A DNA stretch of 40,954 nt, from contig CAILWW010000029.1 in NCBI GenBank assembly GCA_903838035.1, positions 1 through 40,954 of the forward strand. Reading direction: 5' to 3'. Below, piece by piece: positions 1 through 9,348 of the stretch (positions are counted from its first letter, which is position 1; each line of letters starts with the position of its first letter). Both the position numbers and the translations under genes were made by a program. This stretch comes from an uncultured Actinomycetes bacterium. GTDB taxonomy: Bacteria > Actinomycetota > Actinomycetes > Nanopelagicales > Nanopelagicaceae. The notes beneath the pieces are model-generated. The model saw only the letters and a list, made by a program, of their open reading frames with translations, searched no databases and was not told the DNA's origin.

Positions 1-784
1 CGATGAATCCGCGAATTCGTGCATTTATTTCACTTATTTTGAGAGCGACGTTCTTTTGGTCTGCCACCCAACTATCAATAGCCAGTGCGCTTGCCACAAT
101 TAAAGAAAGTGCTGCGCCTTCGGGTACGACTCGATTGTCATTGTGGGGAAGTGGGTTTCGCCAGAGCGATCCTGTCCTCACAGCAAAGACTCCTAGGCCA
201 GCCGGTCCGTACCAAGACCGTGAATCCCACAGAGCGGTGGACCATTTCTCTGGCAGCGGGATTCGAACCCCACTCGTGGTTGCATCAACAAATAGTTGCG
301 CCCCATTGAGTTCGGGTGCGGTATTAATAACGCCGGTCTCGCCGTTCATCAATTGCAGAACTAGCAGATCTTGGTTTGAAATTTCTGGAAAGGCTATTAC
401 CCCGTTCTCCGACACGGGAGCCATGACGCAATCTGCGATTGAATTCGCCACTGCGAAAATCTCTTTCTTATCAATTGCCGAGTGAACCAGTCGCGTTTCG
501 GGGGAGAGAAGTCCTGATATGCCGAGATGGAATCCGAGGGTCGGCTCGCCCAGAAAATGGATTTCATCAGCCCGGGCTCCAAGATGTGCGGCAAAAGTTT
601 CTCGGGCTTCTTGGAGCAAAATCGCAGCGCTTCTAGCGTCAATCGAGCCACCCGCTGGGTCTGGCCAGCTCTGTTCAAATATCGTAGAAATGGCCATTTT
701 TGCCCCGTCGTGGAGGGGGTGTTCTGAACCAAACCAGCCTGTGATGAGAGCCACGCACGGAAGGCTACCGCTGGCGGAACTCAT
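1..784 (-). CDS. Cysteine desulfurase / class V aminotransferase-like protein, partial (3' end outside window)
   Basis: Minus-strand frame open from ATG (784-782) to the window edge. Translation begins MSSASGSLPCVALITGWFGSEHPLHDGAKMAIST and contains DEIHFLGEPTLGFHLGISGLL, LLVLQLMNGETGVIN and WYGPAGLGVFAVR, which align with NifS/IscS-family blocks. The ORF track misses it because it runs off the edge. Confidence 0.65.
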   Translation of the reverse strand, partial: MSSASGSLPCVALITGWFGSEHPLHDGAKMAISTIFEQSWPDPAGGSIDARSAAILLQEARETFAAHLGARADEIHFLGEPTLGFHLGISGLLSPETRLVHSAIDKKEIFAVANSIADCVMAPVSENGVIAFPEISNQDLLVLQLMNGETGVINTAPELNGAQLFVDATTSGVRIPLPEKWSTALWDSRSWYGPAGLGVFAVRTGSLWRNPLPHNDNRVVPEGAALSLIVASALAIDSWVADQKNVALKISEINARIRGFI

Positions 785-813
785 AGGCGAACGTGGCAGA
801 TATTCTTACGCCT

Positions 814-1584
814 ATGCAATTAAAGGCCCTTAAGCGAGCTGCCATTTCGGCGACCGTCGCCTCCTCAGTTCTCCTGCTCCTTAGCTCTTGCTCATCCTCA
901 TCAAATACGAGTGATTCGAGTTATGGATTTTCTAAGAACGCTTCCAGCGTAAATGACACCTCGCATTCACTGTGGAATGGTGCATGGATCGCAGCAGGCG
1001 TAGTCGGAGTATTCACTGCGATCTTGATTATGTGGCCAGTATTTCGCCATCGTCGCAAGAAGGGTGACACCTCATTTCCGAAGCAGACTCGCTACAACGT
1101 CCCATCAGAAATTGCTTACACGCTTATCCCTTTCCTTATCGTCGCAGTGCTCTTCTACTTCACCGCAAAAGATGAATCGAAAATTACCAAGGTACAACCA
1201 GAGACCGTTGCGGCTCACAACATAACCGTCAACGCCATCCAATGGTCATGGCAGTTCACCTACAACGATGCCGCTGTGCATCCAACGATTACTGGCACAC
1301 CGGAAAAGATTCCGACCCTCGTCGTTCCACAAGGGGAGAGCGTTCGCTACACACTTACCTCTAGCGATGTGGTTCATGGATTCTGGATTCCGGCCTTCAT
1401 GATTCAAATGCAGACACTTCCGCACGTCACCAATCACCTGCAGTTCACGGCAAACAAGATCGGTACCTACCCTGGTCGTTGCAACATCCTCTGCGGCCGT
1501 AACCACTCCCAAATGTTGTTCAAAGTTAAAGTAGTTAGCCCAGCTGATTACACCACTTACATCAATTCCTTGAAGGCGGCTTAA
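814..1584 (+). CDS. ctaC: Cytochrome c oxidase subunit II
   Basis: Lipoprotein signal (LLLLSSCSS), TM helices, CuA motif [15 protein letters not shown]; followed by ctaD. ORF track starts at 793, but ATG at 814 is the better start. Confidence 0.95.
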   Translation: MQLKALKRAAISATVASSVLLLLSSCSSSSNTSDSSYGFSKNASSVNDTSHSLWNGAWIAAGVVGVFTAILIMWPVFRHRRKKGDTSFPKQTRYNVPSEIAYTLIPFLIVAVLFYFTAKDESKITKVQPETVAAHNITVNAIQWSWQFTYNDAAVHPTITGTPEKIPTLVVPQGESVRYTLTSSDVVHGFWIPAFMIQMQTLPHVTNHLQFTANKIGTYPGRCNILCGRNHSQMLFKVKVVSPADYTTYINSLKAA

Positions 1585-1586
1585 TC

Positions 1587-3257
1587 ATGACTACATATGC
1601 CACACGCCCTGCTGAAGCAACCGCTCCAGCCTTTGCTCCGAAACCTTCCAAGGGTCGTCTCTTCGTCAAGTGGATCACCTCAACTGATCACAAGACCATC
1701 GGATACATGTACTTGATCACTTCGTTCGCCTGGTTCCTCATCGCCGGCGTTCTCGCTCTTGTCCTTCGTGCCGAACTTGCGCGCCCAGGACTTCAATTTG
1801 TTTCAAATGAGCAGTACAACCAAATCTTCACTATGCACGGAACCATCATGCTTCTGATGTTTGCGACGCCACTCTTCGTCGGTTTTGCTAACGTCATCAT
1901 GCCGCTGCAAATTGGCGCAGCAGATGTGGCCTTCCCGCGTCTGAACATGTTGTCCTACTGGCTATACCTCTTCGGTGGCACCATGGCATTTGCTGGATTC
2001 CTCAGCCCAGGCGGCGCAGCTTCATTCGGTTGGACTGCATACGCGCCACTTGCTAACTCACAATATTCACCGGGAATCGGTGGCGACCTTTGGGTCATCG
2101 GTCTTGCCATCGGCGGTATCGGAACAATTCTTGGTGGCGTCAACTTCATCACCACAATTTTCACAATGCGCGCACCAGGTATGACCATGTTCCGCATGTC
2201 GATCTTCACCTGGAACGTACTACTTACATCGATTCTGGTATTGCTTGCGTTCCCACCACTTGCAGCTGCTTTCCTTGGTTTGGAATCAGATCGACTCTTC
2301 GGTTCTCATATCTTTGATCCTGCAAACGGCGGCGCCATGCTGTGGCAACACCTCTTCTGGTTCTTCGGACACCCTGAGGTTTACATCTTGGCCCTGCCAT
2401 TCTTTGGAATTGCTACTGAAATCCTTCCGGTCTTCAGCCGCAAGCCAGTCTTTGGATACAAGGGATTGATCGCGGCAACAATTGGTATCGCAGCTCTTTC
2501 AGTTTCTGTTTGGGCGCACCACATGTTTGCCAGCGGACAAGTCCTCCTTCCATTCTTCAGCTTCATGACCTTCCTCATCGGAGTTCCTACCGGCGTGAAG
2601 TTCTTCAACTGGATCGGAACCATGTGGAGAGGCTCTCTCACATTTGAGACCCCAATGCTCTTCATTCTTGGATTCCTCATCACCTTCCTCTTTGGTGGAT
2701 TGACTGGAATCATCTTGGCTTCACCACCACTTGATTTCGCGGTCTCTGCCTCATACTTCGTCGTTGCTCACTTCCACTATGTGCTCTTTGGCACCGTGGT
2801 CTTTGCGATGTTTGGCGGTTTCTACTTCTGGTGGCCAAAGATGACCGGCAAGATGCTCAACGAGCGCCTTGGCAAGATTCACTTTTGGACACTCTTCTTT
2901 GGCTTCCACCTCACGTTCTTGGTCCAACACTGGCTTGGAATTAAGGGAATGCCACGTCGTTATGCCGACTACCTGGCAAGCGATGGTTTCACTACATTGA
3001 ACACGATCTCCACCATCGGAGCATTTTTGTTAGCTCTCTCCATGATTCCGTTCTTCATTAACGTATGGATTACTCGTAACTCACCAAAGGTCACAGTTGA
3101 TGATCCTTGGGGTTATGGCGCATCTCTTGAGTGGGCAACATCTTGTCCTCCACCACGCCATAATTTCTTGACCATGCCTCGCATTCGTTCCGAGCGTCCG
3201 GCATTTGATCTGCACCATCCACATATGGCGCATACCGATCTTGAGGGAGGTCACTAA
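1587..3257 (+). CDS. ctaD: Cytochrome c oxidase subunit I
   Basis: 556 aa; [24 protein letters not shown] and [27 protein letters not shown] heme-copper oxidase motifs. Confidence 0.97.
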   Translation: MTTYATRPAEATAPAFAPKPSKGRLFVKWITSTDHKTIGYMYLITSFAWFLIAGVLALVLRAELARPGLQFVSNEQYNQIFTMHGTIMLLMFATPLFVGFANVIMPLQIGAADVAFPRLNMLSYWLYLFGGTMAFAGFLSPGGAASFGWTAYAPLANSQYSPGIGGDLWVIGLAIGGIGTILGGVNFITTIFTMRAPGMTMFRMSIFTWNVLLTSILVLLAFPPLAAAFLGLESDRLFGSHIFDPANGGAMLWQHLFWFFGHPEVYILALPFFGIATEILPVFSRKPVFGYKGLIAATIGIAALSVSVWAHHMFASGQVLLPFFSFMTFLIGVPTGVKFFNWIGTMWRGSLTFETPMLFILGFLITFLFGGLTGIILASPPLDFAVSASYFVVAHFHYVLFGTVVFAMFGGFYFWWPKMTGKMLNERLGKIHFWTLFFGFHLTFLVQHWLGIKGMPRRYADYLASDGFTTLNTISTIGAFLLALSMIPFFINVWITRNSPKVTVDDPWGYGASLEWATSCPPPRHNFLTMPRIRSERPAFDLHHPHMAHTDLEGGH

Positions 3258-3259
3258 GC

Positions 3260-3661
3260 ATGAAAGCTGGATACAGACTCTTTATTGGCTTAGCTCTCTT
3301 CTATGCACTCATGACCGTTATTTATTGGCAGGTCGGCGGAGAAGCTCTTGGAATCACAGCGCTTCTTCTCAGCTCTGGTCTTGCGCTCATGATTGGCTAC
3401 TACCTCTGGTTCACAGCAAAGCGCCTAGGCAACCAGCTCCCAGAAGATAACAAGGTGGGCGAGATTGCTGACTCAGCTGGCGAGCTCGGTTTCTATTCAC
3501 CGCATTCATGGTGGCCGCTTCCAGTTGCACTCTCTATGTGCGCAGCCGGACTTGGTCTACTAATTGGTTGGTGGCTGACCTTGATTGCTGTTGGCGCCCT
3601 TGTCATCAGCATCCTTGGCTTCGTACTTGAGTACGAAAAGCCTTCGGTTTCTGCTCACTAA
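3260..3661 (+). CDS. ctaF: Cytochrome c oxidase subunit IV (actinobacterial type)
   Basis: Small four-TM protein directly after ctaD; SPHSWWPLPVALSMCAAGLGLLIGWWL is typical of actinobacterial CtaF. Confidence 0.85.
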   Translation: MKAGYRLFIGLALFYALMTVIYWQVGGEALGITALLLSSGLALMIGYYLWFTAKRLGNQLPEDNKVGEIADSAGELGFYSPHSWWPLPVALSMCAAGLGLLIGWWLTLIAVGALVISILGFVLEYEKPSVSAH

Positions 3662-3726
3662 AAACCCACCGGCGTAAGTTGGCTCAAGAAGTCTCTTAGC
3701 CCGGGTCGGTCAGCCATACTTCACGT

Positions 3727-3984
3727 ATGAAAAAAACCTTTGTCATATTTTGTGGTTTCCTATTAACGCTATCCACGGCTTTGACGGTTCCTGTTCATGC
3801 TTCAGGGGTTTGCTCCTCTCAGCCAAATATATTTGGCGGAATGGATATTTTTACTAGCTCGGGACAGAAGTTTGGTTTTACGAGACCCAATATATTTAAC
3901 GGTTTTGATGTGTATAACGCCTCTGGCCAAAAGATTAACGCATGCTCATCAAATATTTTTGATGGCTTAGATTGCAGGGCGTAA
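3727..3984 (+). CDS. Small secreted protein with ~21-aa internal repeats, function unknown
   Basis: 85 aa; N-terminal signal peptide (MKKTFVIFCGFLLTLSTALTVPVHAS), then PNIFGGMDIFTSSGQKFGFTR / PNIFNGFDVYNASGQKINACS / SNIFDGLDCRA. Confidence 0.7.
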   Translation: MKKTFVIFCGFLLTLSTALTVPVHASGVCSSQPNIFGGMDIFTSSGQKFGFTRPNIFNGFDVYNASGQKINACSSNIFDGLDCRA

Positions 3985-4045
3985 ACGCACGTAAGTGACG
4001 GAATTGCTCGATACTTTTAAATGTTGTTTTAGGTTATCTAACTCA

Positions 4046-4083
4046 AAGAAAAACCCCGTAGCTCATAGCTGCGGGGTTTTTTG
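4046..4083. terminator. Bidirectional rho-independent terminator between the small protein (+) and qcrB (-)
   Basis: AAAAACCCCG-T-AGCT-CAT-AGCT-G-CGGGGTTTTTT: strong GC stem flanked by A-run and T-run, between convergent genes. Confidence 0.85.
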
Positions 4084-4094
4084 TATGATCTAAC

Positions 4095-5681
4095 TTAGTG
4101 GTGTTCGATCGCCTTTGCCTCAGTGAGAGTAGGTGATGGAACTTGTTCGGCATGTGCCACGCTAAATCGCTTGCGTAGCTTGCCCTTAAGCCCAGTCGCA
4201 CCGCGTACGCCATTCTGATCCACATCAGGAAGTGCCAGCGGAGCGTTCTGTTCGTGCTGAGTCAATGTGTAAATCTTCTCGGCTGAGAGCGGTTCGTGAA
4301 CTTCTACAAACTCACCATGAGGGAGCATTAAGAGGCGTCCAGTTTCACGTCCATGCAACACAAGCTCGCGGTCCGCACGTTGTAGTGAGAGACAGAGGCG
4401 TTTGGTGATAACAAAGACGATTGGCGGTACGACAAAGAGGCCAATACGTGTAAACCACATGATGCCGTTAATAGTCAGATGGAAGTGGGTAGCAATGATG
4501 TCGTTACCGCCGTTAATCAACGCAACCAACATGAAAGCGAGTGACATAGCGCCGAGTGCGGTGCGGTTTGGTGCATTGCGAGGACGATCCAAGAGATGGT
4601 GCTCGCGCTTGTCGCCGGTCATCCAGGATTCAATGAATGGATAGAGCGCCATTCCGGTAAAGAGAATGCCTGGAATGATCAATCCTGGAATCAAGATATT
4701 CCAAGAGATGGTGTGACCAAAGGCGTGTGTCTCTAGTGGGGGAGCGGCACGAACTAGACCATCGAGCCAACCCATGTACCAGTCTGGTTGGGAACCAGCA
4801 GAAATTTGTCCAGGTGTGTATGGACCGTATAGCCAGATTGGGTTGATCGAGGCAAAGGCGCCAAGGAAAGCTGTGATACCAAAGACAATGAAGAAGAAGC
4901 CACCAGCTTTAGCCATGTAGACCGGCATAAGTGGGTATCCAACAACGTTCTTCTCTGTGCGTCCGGGACCAGGATATTGAGTGTGCTTCTGGTACCAGAC
5001 CAACATCAAGTGAATGGTGATGAGGGCCAAGAAGATTCCGGGAAGCAAGAGAACGTGAACCGTATAAATGCGAGAGATAAATACATGGCCCGGGAATGCT
5101 CCGCCGAAGGCGAAGAAGGCGAGGTATGAACCTACGACTGGAATGGCCTGAATGATTGCTTCCGCGATACGGATACCAGTTCCTGATAGGAGATCATCTG
5201 GAAGCGAGTAACCGAGGAAGCCTTCGACAATTCCCAAAGTAAGAAGTCCGACGCCAATAAGCCAGTTGAACTCGCGTGGCTTGCGGAAGGCGCCGGTAAA
5301 GAAGACGCGAAGCAAGTGAGCAACGATGGCCACCATGAAGATAAGTGCAGCCCAGTGGTGAATTTGGCGCATCAAGAGTCCACCGCGAACATCGAAGGAG
5401 ATGTGAAGGGTGGAGGCATATGAAGCGGACATGCTTACATGTTGCAGTGGCACGTATGAGCCGTTGTAGACGACTTCATTCTGGGAAGGATCAAACCAGA
5501 AGGTAAGGAAGGTTCCGGTTAGAAGCAGAATGATGAATGAGTAGAGCGCAATCTCACCGAGCATAAATGACCAGTGATCAGGGAAGACCTTGGTGAGGTT
5601 CTTCTTGAGCCACTTAGCTGCTCCGGTGCGTTCGTCGACGTAGTTTGCGACGTTGCCGGCTATTTGTTCCTTCTTACTCAT
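4095..5681 (-). CDS. qcrB: Cytochrome bc1 complex cytochrome b subunit
   Basis: 528 aa with cytochrome b TM pattern (HHWAALIFMVAIVAHLLRVFFTGAFRKPREFNWLIG) and actinobacterial-type C-terminal extension. Confidence 0.95.
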   Translation of the reverse strand: MSKKEQIAGNVANYVDERTGAAKWLKKNLTKVFPDHWSFMLGEIALYSFIILLLTGTFLTFWFDPSQNEVVYNGSYVPLQHVSMSASYASTLHISFDVRGGLLMRQIHHWAALIFMVAIVAHLLRVFFTGAFRKPREFNWLIGVGLLTLGIVEGFLGYSLPDDLLSGTGIRIAEAIIQAIPVVGSYLAFFAFGGAFPGHVFISRIYTVHVLLLPGIFLALITIHLMLVWYQKHTQYPGPGRTEKNVVGYPLMPVYMAKAGGFFFIVFGITAFLGAFASINPIWLYGPYTPGQISAGSQPDWYMGWLDGLVRAAPPLETHAFGHTISWNILIPGLIIPGILFTGMALYPFIESWMTGDKREHHLLDRPRNAPNRTALGAMSLAFMLVALINGGNDIIATHFHLTINGIMWFTRIGLFVVPPIVFVITKRLCLSLQRADRELVLHGRETGRLLMLPHGEFVEVHEPLSAEKIYTLTQHEQNAPLALPDVDQNGVRGATGLKGKLRKRFSVAHAEQVPSPTLTEAKAIEHH

Positions 5682-6670
5682 GATGAGCGCTCCCAGAAGC
5701 TAGGTCCGATTGGTTCAGTAAAGCCTTGCTTTGCTACGAGGTAGCCCTCGGAGTCAACGGTGATTGCCAACTGTGGAAGTGGGCGAGCAGCAGGTCCGAA
5801 GATAACTTTCGCGGCTCGAGTCACATCGAACGTTGATTGATGGCATGGGCAGAGCAGGTGCTTTGTTTGTTGTTCGTACAAAGCAACGGCGCATCCCATA
5901 TGTGAACAGATTTTGGAGAAGGCGATGATGCCTTCATGAGTCCAGGAGAGACGCTCGGCATCCAAGTTGAACTCTTCCGGACGGATGCGAATCAGGAGAA
6001 CAGCATCCTTGCCAATATTTTCTAGAGTTCGCTCAGTGCCCGCTGGAAGTTCAGGAAGTACTTGCGCAACAGCTCCTACTTCGAGATCTTCTGGCTTGAT
6101 CGGGCGACCAGATGGGTCGAGAACTAAACGGGTGCCAGATTTCCAATCAGTTGTTGATAGGTATTTGCGGGGCAGTGGACCGAGGTCGCGTAGAAGTACA
6201 AGTGGGGAAAGTCCAACCAATCCCACTGCAAGACCAAGAGAGCGCTTGATTAATGAACGGCGGCCAAGACCAGCAGCTCCAGCACGTTCTTTAACGGTCG
6301 CGACAAAATCTTCCCGATCCTTATCTTCTGATCGGAATTCATGGCGCTCTGCCACAACTTCGGTATCAGGCATCAATGTACGCGCCCATTGAATTGCACC
6401 AAGGCCGATAAAGAGAAGGGCAATTCCAAGACCCGCGCCTATACCAAGTTGTTGTGCATTGGTATCGCCCATGATTGGAAGGAAGATGAAGGTGGTGGAC
6501 TTTACAAAGTAGTACGAGCCAATGAGTAGCAATGTACCAAGAGCTGAGATGACGAAGAGAATAGCGACCTTCTTCTCGGCCGCTTTTGCTGCGTTCTCAT
6601 CATGATCGGCTTTGCGATGTACATGCTCTGGAAGACCTGGATCTTCAAACTTTTGGATATCTGATGTCAT
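5678..6670 (-). CDS. qcrA: Cytochrome bc1 complex Rieske iron-sulfur subunit
   Basis: Rieske motifs CSHMGC and CPCHQSTFD; start of qcrB overlaps its stop. Confidence 0.95.
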   Translation of the reverse strand: MTSDIQKFEDPGLPEHVHRKADHDENAAKAAEKKVAILFVISALGTLLLIGSYYFVKSTTFIFLPIMGDTNAQQLGIGAGLGIALLFIGLGAIQWARTLMPDTEVVAERHEFRSEDKDREDFVATVKERAGAAGLGRRSLIKRSLGLAVGLVGLSPLVLLRDLGPLPRKYLSTTDWKSGTRLVLDPSGRPIKPEDLEVGAVAQVLPELPAGTERTLENIGKDAVLLIRIRPEEFNLDAERLSWTHEGIIAFSKICSHMGCAVALYEQQTKHLLCPCHQSTFDVTRAAKVIFGPAARPLPQLAITVDSEGYLVAKQGFTEPIGPSFWERSS

Positions 6671-6674
6671 GTGC

Positions 6675-7481
6675 TTATCTCGCCTTCGATGCTAACCATA
6701 CGGCGATGCCGATGAGTAATCCGAGTCCTAATGTCCAAGCAAGCAATCCTTCAGTCACCGGACCAACGCGACCAAGTGATGCGCCACCAAGTGAAGGTTC
6801 TGATTGTGCGGCTTTGATCCACTTGATGATAGAGAGCTTCTCGGCGGGAGAAATTGTCTTATCAGAAAACTTAGGCATGGATTGAGGTCCAGTGATCATT
6901 GCTTCATAGATGTACTTTGGATCAACGCCCATAAGTGTTGGGGCATATTTTCCAAGAGTTAAAGCGCCACCTTGAGCAGCAAAGTTGTGGCACATCGCGC
7001 AGTTATTGCGGAAGAGAGTTCCACCTTGGGCAGTGTTTCCATCGCGCTCGTAATTGAGCGAAGTTGGATCAACTGCTTGTGGTCCAGGAGCGAGTGATGC
7101 GACATATGCTGCAAGCGCTGCGGTTTGAACCGCGTCATAAACTGGCTTCTTTCGCATTGCTTGTTGGCTCATATCGGCCATTGGCATACGACCGGTGCCA
7201 ACTTGGAAATCAACTGCCGCCGCTCCTACGCCAATGAGGGAAGGTGCAATTGCACCGCCTTCGGCGTTAAGGCCGTGGCAGGAAGAGCAACCCTGTAAAA
7301 AGATTCGCTTACCTTCTGTGATTTGTGAACTCTGTTGTGTGACAGCAACGTTCTGTGCGGCAGGTGCTTCGCTCGCGACCGAGAAAGTGGTTCCGAGTCC
7401 AATGAGTGCAACAACCAGAAGCGCTGGCGCAGCCCAGCGGTGGCGGCGGTAACGAGATAATTTCTTAATACCCGATGTCAT
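6675..7481 (-). CDS. qcrC: Cytochrome bc1 complex diheme cytochrome c subunit
   Basis: Two CxxCH heme sites (CSSCH, CAMCH), N-terminal signal/anchor and C-terminal TM. Confidence 0.95.
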   Translation of the reverse strand: MTSGIKKLSRYRRHRWAAPALLVVALIGLGTTFSVASEAPAAQNVAVTQQSSQITEGKRIFLQGCSSCHGLNAEGGAIAPSLIGVGAAAVDFQVGTGRMPMADMSQQAMRKKPVYDAVQTAALAAYVASLAPGPQAVDPTSLNYERDGNTAQGGTLFRNNCAMCHNFAAQGGALTLGKYAPTLMGVDPKYIYEAMITGPQSMPKFSDKTISPAEKLSIIKWIKAAQSEPSLGGASLGRVGPVTEGLLAWTLGLGLLIGIAVWLASKAR

Positions 7482-7490
7482 GAAGATTCC

Positions 7491-8126
7491 TTACTTAATC
7501 AGGTAGATTGCAGAGAAGAGTGCGATCCAGACGATGTCAACGAAGTGCCAGTAGTAAGAGACCACGATTGCTGTGGTTGCTTGCTTGTGGCCAAACTTCT
7601 GAGCTTTGAAAACACGAACCATAACGATGAGAAATGCGATTAATCCTCCGGTTACGTGCATTCCGTGGAAACCTGTCGTTATATAAAAGACCGAGCCATA
7701 TGCGCGAGATGAGAGCGAAAGTCCATCGCGAACCAAGTTTGCGTATTCATAAATTTGTCCGCCGATAAAGAAAGCGCCCATCAAGAATGTGAGAGCGAAC
7801 CACTCGCGCATTCCCCACTTGGAGAACTTCCAAAGTGATGCTGTGCGTCGAGCTTGAAAACGTTCGGCTGCAAATACACCAAATTGGCAGGTAACTGATG
7901 AGAGCACCAAGACCGTGGTGTTGATCGCTGCAAATTTAACGTTGAGCATTCCAGTTGATTCTGCCCAAACCTTTGGTCCCTGCACTGCACGAGTAGTGAA
8001 GTACATGGCAAAGAGCGCGGCGAAGAACATCAGTTCGCTGGAAAGCCAGACGATTGTTCCTACAGCTACAAGATTGGGTCGATTGACCTTGGTCTGCGTG
8101 GGGGCCATTGTCGGCTGGGTTGTCAT
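7491..8126 (-). CDS. ctaE: Cytochrome c oxidase subunit III
   Basis: COX3 motifs ([44 protein letters not shown]). Likely start [11 protein letters not shown] at 8126; ORF track extends to 8156. Confidence 0.93.
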   Translation of the reverse strand: MTTQPTMAPTQTKVNRPNLVAVGTIVWLSSELMFFAALFAMYFTTRAVQGPKVWAESTGMLNVKFAAINTTVLVLSSVTCQFGVFAAERFQARRTASLWKFSKWGMREWFALTFLMGAFFIGGQIYEYANLVRDGLSLSSRAYGSVFYITTGFHGMHVTGGLIAFLIVMVRVFKAQKFGHKQATTAIVVSYYWHFVDIVWIALFSAIYLIK

Positions 8127-8246
8127 AGGGTGGATTATTCCTGATTTCGCAGGCAAATTTCGCAGCTACGGGGCGCCAACCCTTAGGGGGTGGCGGTGAG
8201 ACTCGACACACGGAAAATGCTGCTTTTGATGGGTAAACTTTGGCCC

Positions 8247-8651
8247 ATGAGCAGCCTAAATATCGTGGTCTATTCCGATGATCAGAGCGTCCGAAATACC
8301 ATCGTCACGGCGCTCGGCCAGAAAGTTGCCGCCGACCTGCCAGAGCACAAGATCCACGAATTTGCGACCGGTCCTGCCCTCCGACTTTATGTGGATGCCA
8401 AGAAGCCAGTCGATCTCTTTATATTGGATGGCGAATCTGTCCGTGAAGGCGGCCTAGGAATAGCTCGCCAACTAAAGGATGAACTTTTTAACTGCCCACC
8501 GATTCTGGTCATTACGGGTCGGGCCCAAGATAACTGGCTTGCTTCCTGGTCAAAGGCGGAAGATATGGTTGTTCACCCCATCGATCCATTTACCCTGGCT
8601 GCCAAGGTGGCTGATTTGCTTGCCCCAAAGCGGATTGCAGTAACTAAGTAA
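8247..8651 (+). CDS. Receiver-domain-like (response regulator-like) protein
   Basis: MSSLNIVVYSDDQ...LFILDGES...PPILVITGRAQ...EDMVVHPIDPFTLAAKVADLL follows the REC layout. ATG at 8247 preferred over ORF start 8190. Confidence 0.7.
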   Translation: MSSLNIVVYSDDQSVRNTIVTALGQKVAADLPEHKIHEFATGPALRLYVDAKKPVDLFILDGESVREGGLGIARQLKDELFNCPPILVITGRAQDNWLASWSKAEDMVVHPIDPFTLAAKVADLLAPKRIAVTK

Positions 8652-9300
8652 ATTTCGGCTTTCGCACTGGTACCCGTTTTAGGAACTGAACCAGATTCTC
8701 GACGGTGGTCACATCATGTCCGCCGAGCCGTTCAATCAATCCATGCAAAACCTCGACCGTGGCTCTGGCATCATCCAGCGCCCGATGATTTGGAAGCACC
8801 TCTGTTTTAAAGAAGGCAGCCAAAGTTCCTAGCTTGTAGTTAATAACTTCCTCATAAGAGACCAGTAGCCGAGCCAATGAGACGGTATCTAGTACCCGAA
8901 AATCTGGCCATTTCCAGCCCGCGGTTTTTGCAGCAGCTTTGATAAACCCCATATCAAATGGAGCATTGTGAGCGACTAAGTAATTCTCGGAATGCGGGCC
9001 AAGAAACTCCATAAAACTCGGGAAGATTTCGGTAATGGTGGGAGCGCCGCTGAGCATTTGATCGGTGATTCCGGTTAAGGAGGTTATGTAATCGGGGAGC
9101 GCAATTCCTGGGTTTACGAAGGTGCTGAATTCGCCAATCAATTCGCCGCCGCGAACTTTGACGGCACCAATTTCGGTGATGCCATTTCCATTTGTTGGAG
9201 CAGCACCCGTTGTTTCAAGATCTATGACAATGAAAGTTGTTTCTGCCAATCCGCGACCAGCCTCTTCAAAGCTGGGCTGCCAACTGGATTCGATCTTCAC
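8644..9300 (-). CDS. DnaQ-family 3'-5' exonuclease (DNA polymerase III epsilon-like)
   Basis: Exo motifs FIVIDLETTG, AHNAPFDMGF and NHRALDDARAT. Confidence 0.88.
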   Translation of the reverse strand: MKIESSWQPSFEEAGRGLAETTFIVIDLETTGAAPTNGNGITEIGAVKVRGGELIGEFSTFVNPGIALPDYITSLTGITDQMLSGAPTITEIFPSFMEFLGPHSENYLVAHNAPFDMGFIKAAAKTAGWKWPDFRVLDTVSLARLLVSYEEVINYKLGTLAAFFKTEVLPNHRALDDARATVEVLHGLIERLGGHDVTTVENLVQFLKRVPVRKPKFT

Positions 9301-9306
9301 CTCTTA

Positions 9307-9312
9307 AAGGTA
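9307..9312 (-). promoter_or_regulatory. Candidate -10 element for leaderless DnaQ-like gene
   Basis: Minus strand TACCTT-N6-GTG(9300). Confidence 0.5.
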
Positions 9313-9336
9313 GAGCCTGATGCTGACATTTTGATA

Positions 9337-9342
9337 TAGATT
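9337..9342 (+). promoter_or_regulatory. Candidate -10 element for leaderless aldo/keto reductase
   Basis: TAGATT-N6-ATG(9349). Confidence 0.5.
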
Positions 9343-9348
9343 CGTGGC

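Noticed and set aside
3-485. 160-aa plus-strand ORF at the window start
   Set aside because: Antisense to the cysteine-desulfurase-like gene; no protein family pattern.
397-732. 111-aa minus-strand ORF in the ORF track
   Set aside because: Different frame from the cysteine-desulfurase-like gene, which is the coherent reading and runs off the window edge.
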